A stretch of 36,388 nucleotides of DNA from an uncultured Clostridia bacterium (GTDB taxonomy: Bacteria; Bacillota; Clostridia; Christensenellales; Pumilibacteraceae), in assembly GCA_934229275.1 (NCBI GenBank), contig CAKQDN010000020.1, positions 1-36,388 of the forward strand, in the 5' to 3' direction. Positions 32,577-36,388 of the stretch are shown piece after piece (within the stretch, counting starts at the first letter, position 1; each line of letters starts with the position of its first letter). Under the pieces are notes generated by a model that was given only the letters and a program-made list of their open reading frames with translations, did no database searches and was not told the origin of the DNA. The position numbers were made by a program, and so were the translations under genes.

Positions 32577-33575
32577 ATGAAATCATGTATTATAGGAACG
32601 GGCGCGATAAGCGGCACGCATATATCCGCCCTTAAAAAAATTAACGCCGAAATAGTCGGTCTGTGCGATATCGACAAGCAAAAAGCCGAGAAAAAAGCCG
32701 CCGAATTTAACCTCGGCTGCCCGATTTTTTCCGACTACAAACAAATGCTTGCCTCCGTCCGCCCCGACGTCGTTCATATCTGTACTCCGCACTATCTGCA
32801 CGCCGAAATGGCTTGCTATGCGCTGGGAGAGGGCGTAAACGTTCTTTCGGAAAAGCCGGTCTGCATAAATTTCGAGCAGTTGTCCGCCTTAAAAATTGCC
32901 CGGGAAAAATCCAAGGCGCACTACGGCGTGTGTTTTCAGAACCGCTGTCTTGCCGCCAATTTCGAAGCCAATCGCAAAGTGAAGGACTCGAAAGTATTCG
33001 GCGCGAGCGGTGCGGTCGTGTGGAATCGCGGAGCCGATTATTACGCGTCGGGCGAATGGCGCGGTAAGTGGAAAACCGAGGGCGGCGGAGTGCTTATCAA
33101 TCAGGCAATTCACACGCTCGACCTCATGATAAACGCGCTCGGACTGCCCTTGTCGGTAAAAGCCGAGATGAAAAACGAGCATTTAAAAGGCGTCATCGAA
33201 GTGGAGGACACCGCGTTTCTTTCGCTTAAATACCCCGATTTTACCGCGACTTTCACGGCAACCACCGCCGGAGCCGATTCCTATCCGGTCGTAACGTCGT
33301 TCTACACGAACGGCGGCATTATCGAAACGCGCGGCGACGCACTGATCGTAAACGGCAAGGAAACGGGAACAAGCAAATCCGCGCGTCTTTCGGGCAAAAC
33401 CGAGTGGGGAGCGGGTCACGAAATGCTGATAGCCGATTTTTACGACGCCGTAAAAGAAAACCGCCCCGTTTCGTGCGATTTTCTCGGCTGCCTCGACACT
33501 ATGAAAACCGTGCTTGCCGCATACGAGTCGGCGAAATACAATATCGAAATTTCAACGGAGAATATAAAACTATGA
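32577..33575 (+). CDS. Gfo/Idh/MocA-family sugar oxidoreductase, copy 2
   Basis: A 332-residue relative of the preceding dehydrogenase. The N-terminus is MKSCIIGTGAISGTHISAL, with the last Gly of GxGxxG replaced by Ser. LSEKPVCI is the EKP motif, and WKTEGGGVLINQAIHTLDLM matches the catalytic-helix region of copy 1. There is no clear Shine-Dalgarno; with only 4 nt after the previous stop it is probably translated by re-initiation. The final ATGA overlaps the uxuA start. The paired dehydrogenases may interconvert epimers through a keto intermediate. Confidence 0.92.
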   Translation: MKSCIIGTGAISGTHISALKKINAEIVGLCDIDKQKAEKKAAEFNLGCPIFSDYKQMLASVRPDVVHICTPHYLHAEMACYALGEGVNVLSEKPVCINFEQLSALKIAREKSKAHYGVCFQNRCLAANFEANRKVKDSKVFGASGAVVWNRGADYYASGEWRGKWKTEGGGVLINQAIHTLDLMINALGLPLSVKAEMKNEHLKGVIEVEDTAFLSLKYPDFTATFTATTAGADSYPVVTSFYTNGGIIETRGDALIVNGKETGTSKSARLSGKTEWGAGHEMLIADFYDAVKENRPVSCDFLGCLDTMKTVLAAYESAKYNIEISTENIKL

Positions 33576-34615
33576 AAATGACTTTCCGCTGGTACGGCGA
33601 AAACGATTGCATTCCGCTTTCGTATATCCGTCAGATACCCGGCATGAGCGGAGTCGTCACCGCGGTATACGACGTCCCGGTCGGGGAAGTGTGGGGCGAG
33701 GACAAACTGCGCCGCCTTAAAAGTCTGTGCGACCGGAACGCGCTCGGCATGGAAGTAATTGAGTCCGTCCCCGTTCACGAGGACATCAAACTCGGCAAAC
33801 CCTCTCGCGACCGCTATATCGAAAACTATAAAAAGAACATAATAAACTGCGGAAAAATCGGCGTAAAGTGCATTTGCTATAACTTTATGCCTGTGTTCGA
33901 CTGGTTCCGCACCGACCTTAAATTCGTCCACGACGACGGCTCGAATTCGCTCGCGTATAAAGAAGAGGACTTTAATAAACTCGATAAAAGCAACCTTCGG
34001 CTTCCCGGCTGGGACGAGAGTTACACGCCGGGCGAACTGAAAACGCTGCTCGGCGAATACGAGGGCATGACGCACGAAAAACTATTCGAAAACCTCGTTT
34101 ATTTCTTGAATGCCATCATGCCGGCGTGCGACGAAGCGGAAGTCGATATGGCTATCCACCCCGACGATCCGCCGTGGGACATCTTCGGACTGCCGAGAAT
34201 TGTCGGAAGAGAAGAGGATTACGATCGTTTGTTCGCAGCCGTCCCGAATAAACACAACGGAATGACGTTCTGCACCGGCAGTCTGGGTGCCGGAGCGTTC
34301 AACGATTTGCCGAAAATGGCGACTAAGTACGCAAAAAGGATATACTTCGCGCATCTTCGCCAACTTAAATTCACTTCTAAAACCGACTTTTACGAAAACG
34401 GACATATGACCGCTTGCGGCAACGTGGACGTGTACTCGATAGTTAAAGCGCTTGTTCGGAACGGATTCGACGGCTACGTCCGCCCCGATCACGGCAGAAA
34501 CGTGTGGGGAGAAAACGCAAAACCCGGTTACGGACTGTTCGACCGGGCTATGGGAGCGTGCTATCTTAGCGGTCTGTTTGAAACCGTGGAAAAAGATCTA
34601 AAGGAGAATAAATAA
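33572..34615 (+). CDS. uxuA: Mannonate dehydratase
   Basis: UxuA removes water from D-mannonate to give 2-keto-3-deoxygluconate in glucuronate breakdown. The barrel holds the metal-site signatures HPDDPPWDIFGLPRI (His), TFCTGSLGAG (Cys), YFAHLRQ (His) and YVRPDHGR (Asp). Start ATG 33572 was chosen over upstream in-frame codons because MKMTFRWYGENDCIPL is the conserved N-terminus and ACGGAG lies 11 nt before it. Length is 347 residues. It overlaps the upstream gene by 4 nt and the SDR gene by 1 nt. Confidence 0.95.
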   Translation: MKMTFRWYGENDCIPLSYIRQIPGMSGVVTAVYDVPVGEVWGEDKLRRLKSLCDRNALGMEVIESVPVHEDIKLGKPSRDRYIENYKKNIINCGKIGVKCICYNFMPVFDWFRTDLKFVHDDGSNSLAYKEEDFNKLDKSNLRLPGWDESYTPGELKTLLGEYEGMTHEKLFENLVYFLNAIMPACDEAEVDMAIHPDDPPWDIFGLPRIVGREEDYDRLFAAVPNKHNGMTFCTGSLGAGAFNDLPKMATKYAKRIYFAHLRQLKFTSKTDFYENGHMTACGNVDVYSIVKALVRNGFDGYVRPDHGRNVWGENAKPGYGLFDRAMGACYLSGLFETVEKDLKENK

Positions 34616-35445
34616 TGGTACCTTTCAAAGTCGATTTAAAAGACAAAGTGGTTGCGATAACCGGAGCCGGCGGCGTTCTCATGCGCGAATTTGCTTGCGC
34701 TATGGCAGAGTGCGGCGCGCGCGTCGCTCTTCTCGACATAAACGAGCAGGCGGCAAAAGAAGTCGCCGATAAAATAGGCGAAAACGCTCTCGCGATAAAG
34801 ACGAACTGCCTCGATAAACAGTCCATAATCGCCGCGAAAAAGCAGATAAACGAAAAGTGGGGCAAGGTGAACTTTCTTATAAACGGCGCCGGCGGAAACA
34901 ATCCGAAAGCGACATGCGACAACGAATACATGACGCCCGATTTAAGCGAAGAAACCAAGAGTTTTTTCGACCTTGACGAAAGCGGACTTAAATTCGTGTT
35001 CGATCTCAATATAACCTCGGCTTTTCTCGTAACTCAGGTATTTGCCGTCGATATGATAAAAACGGGCGGCGACATCATAAATATATCTTCAATGAACGCT
35101 TTTCGTCCGCTGACCAAAATCCCGGCGTACTCTGCCGCAAAAGCGGGAATAAGCAACTTTACGCAGTGGCTCGCCGTGCATTTCGCTCCGTGCGACGTTC
35201 GCGTAAACGCAATCGCCCCGGGTTTTTTCGTCACCAACCAGAACCGCGCGCTGCTGTTCGATAACGACGGCAATCCCACGCCCCGAACGGGTAAAATTCT
35301 TGACGGCACGCCCATGAAAAGATTCGGAAAGCCAAGCGAACTCATCGGCGCTCTGCTGTTCCTTGCCGACCGCAATTCGAGCGGTTTTATAACCGGCGTC
35401 GTTCTGCCCGTAGACGGCGGATTCAACGCGTACAGCGGCGTGTAA
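34615..35445 (+). CDS. SDR-family oxidoreductase, probable D-mannonate oxidoreductase (UxuB-like)
   Basis: A 276-residue short-chain dehydrogenase. ITGAGGVLMREFA is the cofactor loop, followed by NGAGGNNP, the catalytic Ser in NISSMNAF, YSAAKAG (Tyr and Lys) and IAPGFF. The insertion around YMTPDLSEETKSFFDLD and the position next to uxuA match the SDR-type fructuronate reductases that convert D-fructuronate to D-mannonate, the substrate of UxuA. ATG 34615 overlaps the uxuA stop by 1 nt. No terminator is seen before the next promoter. Confidence 0.9.
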   Translation: MVPFKVDLKDKVVAITGAGGVLMREFACAMAECGARVALLDINEQAAKEVADKIGENALAIKTNCLDKQSIIAAKKQINEKWGKVNFLINGAGGNNPKATCDNEYMTPDLSEETKSFFDLDESGLKFVFDLNITSAFLVTQVFAVDMIKTGGDIINISSMNAFRPLTKIPAYSAAKAGISNFTQWLAVHFAPCDVRVNAIAPGFFVTNQNRALLFDNDGNPTPRTGKILDGTPMKRFGKPSELIGALLFLADRNSSGFITGVVLPVDGGFNAYSGV

Positions 35446-35456
35446 CGCTCATTCGA

Positions 35457-35485
35457 TTGACAAAAACGAAGCAGAGTAGTATAAT
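35457..35485 (+). promoter_or_regulatory. Consensus promoter upstream of the DUF5662 gene
   Basis: Perfect TTGACA (35457-35462) and TATAAT (35480-35485) with a 17-nt spacer; expected initiation near 35492-35494. Confidence 0.88.
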
Positions 35486-35493
35486 TTACGGGT

Positions 35494-36060
35494 CTGAAAC
35501 TGCTCGGACATTTAAAAACGATCACGAAGCACAGACACATGGTAATGCGCCTGTGCTTTCGCGTGGGGATAGGCGCGCAGGGTCTTAAACACGACCTGTC
35601 GAAGTACGGCATAACCGAACTGAAAACGGGCGCGAAATACTACGTCGGCACGCGCAGCCCCAACTCGATAGAGCGCGAAACAAAAGGCTATTCCGAAGCG
35701 TGGCTGCACCATAAGGGCAGGAATAAACACCACTTCGAGTACTGGTACGACTATTCTTCCGCGGAGAAAAAATACGTTCCCGTCCCCATGCCGATGCGCT
35801 ACCTTCTCGAAAGTTTCTGCGACCGCATCGCCGCAAGCAAAGTGTATAAAGGCAAGGCGTACACCGATTCCGCGCCGCTCGAATACTTCGTTACGAAAAA
35901 CGACGGCGCGCTCATGCACCCCGACAGTGCGAAAAAACTCTGCGAGTGGCTGACTCTTCTGTCCGAAAAAGGCGAAAAGGCGGCTTTTCCGGAAATAAAA
36001 GCCGAATACAAACTCTATAAAAAGAACGCCCGCCGTGCCGTTCGTGCGCGTCGAGAGTAA
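35494..36060 (+). CDS. DUF5662-family protein, probable non-AUG start
   Basis: A cytoplasmic protein of unknown function with the conserved core GLKHDLSKYG, KYYVGTRSPNSIERE, GYSEAWLHHKGRNKHHFEYW and VPMPMRYLLESFCDR. The many His/Asp residues suggest a metal-binding, HD-like site. I recognise it as DUF5662 from memory. The first in-frame ATG is at 35539, but the preceding codons encode LKLLGHLKTITKHRH, which looks like the family N-terminus. A stop at 35482 leaves no ATG, GTG or TTG upstream, so CTG 35494 (or 35500) is the likely start, 8 nt after the -10 box. From 35494 the length is 188 residues; from 35539 it is 173. Confidence 0.72.
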   Translation: MKLLGHLKTITKHRHMVMRLCFRVGIGAQGLKHDLSKYGITELKTGAKYYVGTRSPNSIERETKGYSEAWLHHKGRNKHHFEYWYDYSSAEKKYVPVPMPMRYLLESFCDRIAASKVYKGKAYTDSAPLEYFVTKNDGALMHPDSAKKLCEWLTLLSEKGEKAAFPEIKAEYKLYKKNARRAVRARRE

Positions 36061-36234
36061 AGACTTTTCTCTGTCAAAATCGGCTTCGGACAAAAACATG
36101 TTTTTGCATTAGCCGTAATTCCGAAGCGATTTACTTGTACTTCAACCAACGATTACAACGGTTACATTGCAAACCGCGACGAGCAAATTTTCGACGCGGC
36201 TATAAAAAAAGTCCTCGCGTATTTCCGAAATTAA
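36061..36234 (+). pseudogene. Open 57-codon stretch after the DUF5662 stop, possible gene remnant
   Basis: The same frame stays open for 57 codons past TAA 36058-36060 and ends at TAA 36232. Its last part, DYNGYIANRDEQIFDAAIKK followed by VLAYFRN, looks like a normal protein C-terminus. There is no start codon with a ribosome binding site. It could be a decayed gene tail or chance. Confidence 0.35.
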
Positions 36235-36268
36235 AAAACATTACGAAGAAAATACATTGCCGAAAACC

Positions 36269-36307
36269 CCGAAAATTTGCGAAAAACAACGCATTTTCGG
36301 AGTTTTT
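36269..36307 (+). terminator. Terminator near the window end
   Basis: CCGAAAAT-(TT)-GCG pairs with CGCATTTTCGG (36290-36300) around an 8-nt loop, with a 2-nt bulge; TTTTT follows at 36303-36307. Confidence 0.65.
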
Positions 36308-36360
36308 AAGTTTTAAAAGAAAAAACCTGAAAAAAATTTTAAAAAAGAGTGTAAAAACGC

Positions 36361-36388
36361 TTGACAAGGGAGGGAGAAATATGATATT
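36361..36388 (+). promoter_or_regulatory. Start signals of a further unit, cut by window end
   Basis: TTGACA (36361-36366) is followed 16 nt later by GATATT, a possible -10. The same bases also show GGGAGGGAG and an ATG at 36381, a possible ribosome binding site and start. Both readings cannot be true for one gene. The window ends before this can be settled. Confidence 0.4.

Overview
The window reads as the chromosome of a strictly anaerobic, Gram-positive-type bacterium, most likely a Bacillota/Clostridia gut lineage. Three things point that way. There are strong -35/-10 promoters (TTGACA-17-TATAAT) with AGGAGG-type ribosome binding sites. Anaerobic enzymes are present (class III ribonucleotide reductase, reverse rubrerythrin, formate-tetrahydrofolate ligase). 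There is also a PerR-type regulator and a SipW-type secreted surface protein. The genus cannot be fixed from this sequence. No rRNA, tRNA, CRISPR array or transposase gene was found.

Layout: (1) 1-3564 is the origin-proximal set rpmH (partial), rnpA, yidD, yidC, jag. Its YidC carries a very large extracytoplasmic insertion. (2) 3565-4007 is non-coding with stacked inverted repeats. (3) 4008-5086 is an oxidative-stress unit, perR plus reverse rubrerythrin, behind a textbook promoter and Fur-type box. (4) 5101-6492 is a lone lipoprotein gene on the minus strand. (5) 6606-9258 holds an Mrp-type Fe-S carrier ATPase, a DEAD-box RNA helicase and a CopZ-like protein. (6) 9319-13467 is the anaerobic dNTP module: nrdG, then an NrdR-box promoter, nrdD with a fused redoxin domain, and a thioredoxin reductase. 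(7) 13523-15248 is a TPR protein overlapping a DUF4037 nucleotidyltransferase-like protein. (8) 15296-17371 (minus) holds ddl and a diacylglycerol kinase. The kinase is divergent from cca, an SGNH hydrolase and a glycerol-3-phosphate dehydrogenase (17533-20632). (9) 20754-22849 is a GH42 beta-galactosidase with its own promoter. (10) 23022-25977 is glyA-fhs, one-carbon folate metabolism. (11) 26022-28333 is an AT-rich inverted-repeat element and a TasA-like/beta-helix secreted protein, which look like an insertion. (12) 28346-29646 (minus) is dut plus an AraC regulator. It is divergent from a six-gene hexuronate/sugar-acid operon (29770-35445) made of two TIM-barrel isomerases, two Gfo/Idh/MocA dehydrogenases, UxuA and a UxuB-like SDR. 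(13) 35457-36388 is a DUF5662 gene, a possible coding remnant, a terminator and the start of another unit.

The least ordinary points are these. A class III reductase carries its own C-terminal redoxin domain and sits 2 nt from a thioredoxin reductase that lacks the usual NADPH-binding HRRxxxR motif. Several genes (dgkB, cca, araC, probably DUF5662) have the -10 box only 6-8 nt from the start codon and no Shine-Dalgarno, which predicts leaderless mRNAs. YidC is about twice normal size, with an internal 50-residue repeat. The PerR protein has every PerR metal ligand but sits behind a Fur-type operator. An inverted-repeat element precedes a surface-protein gene of different base usage.
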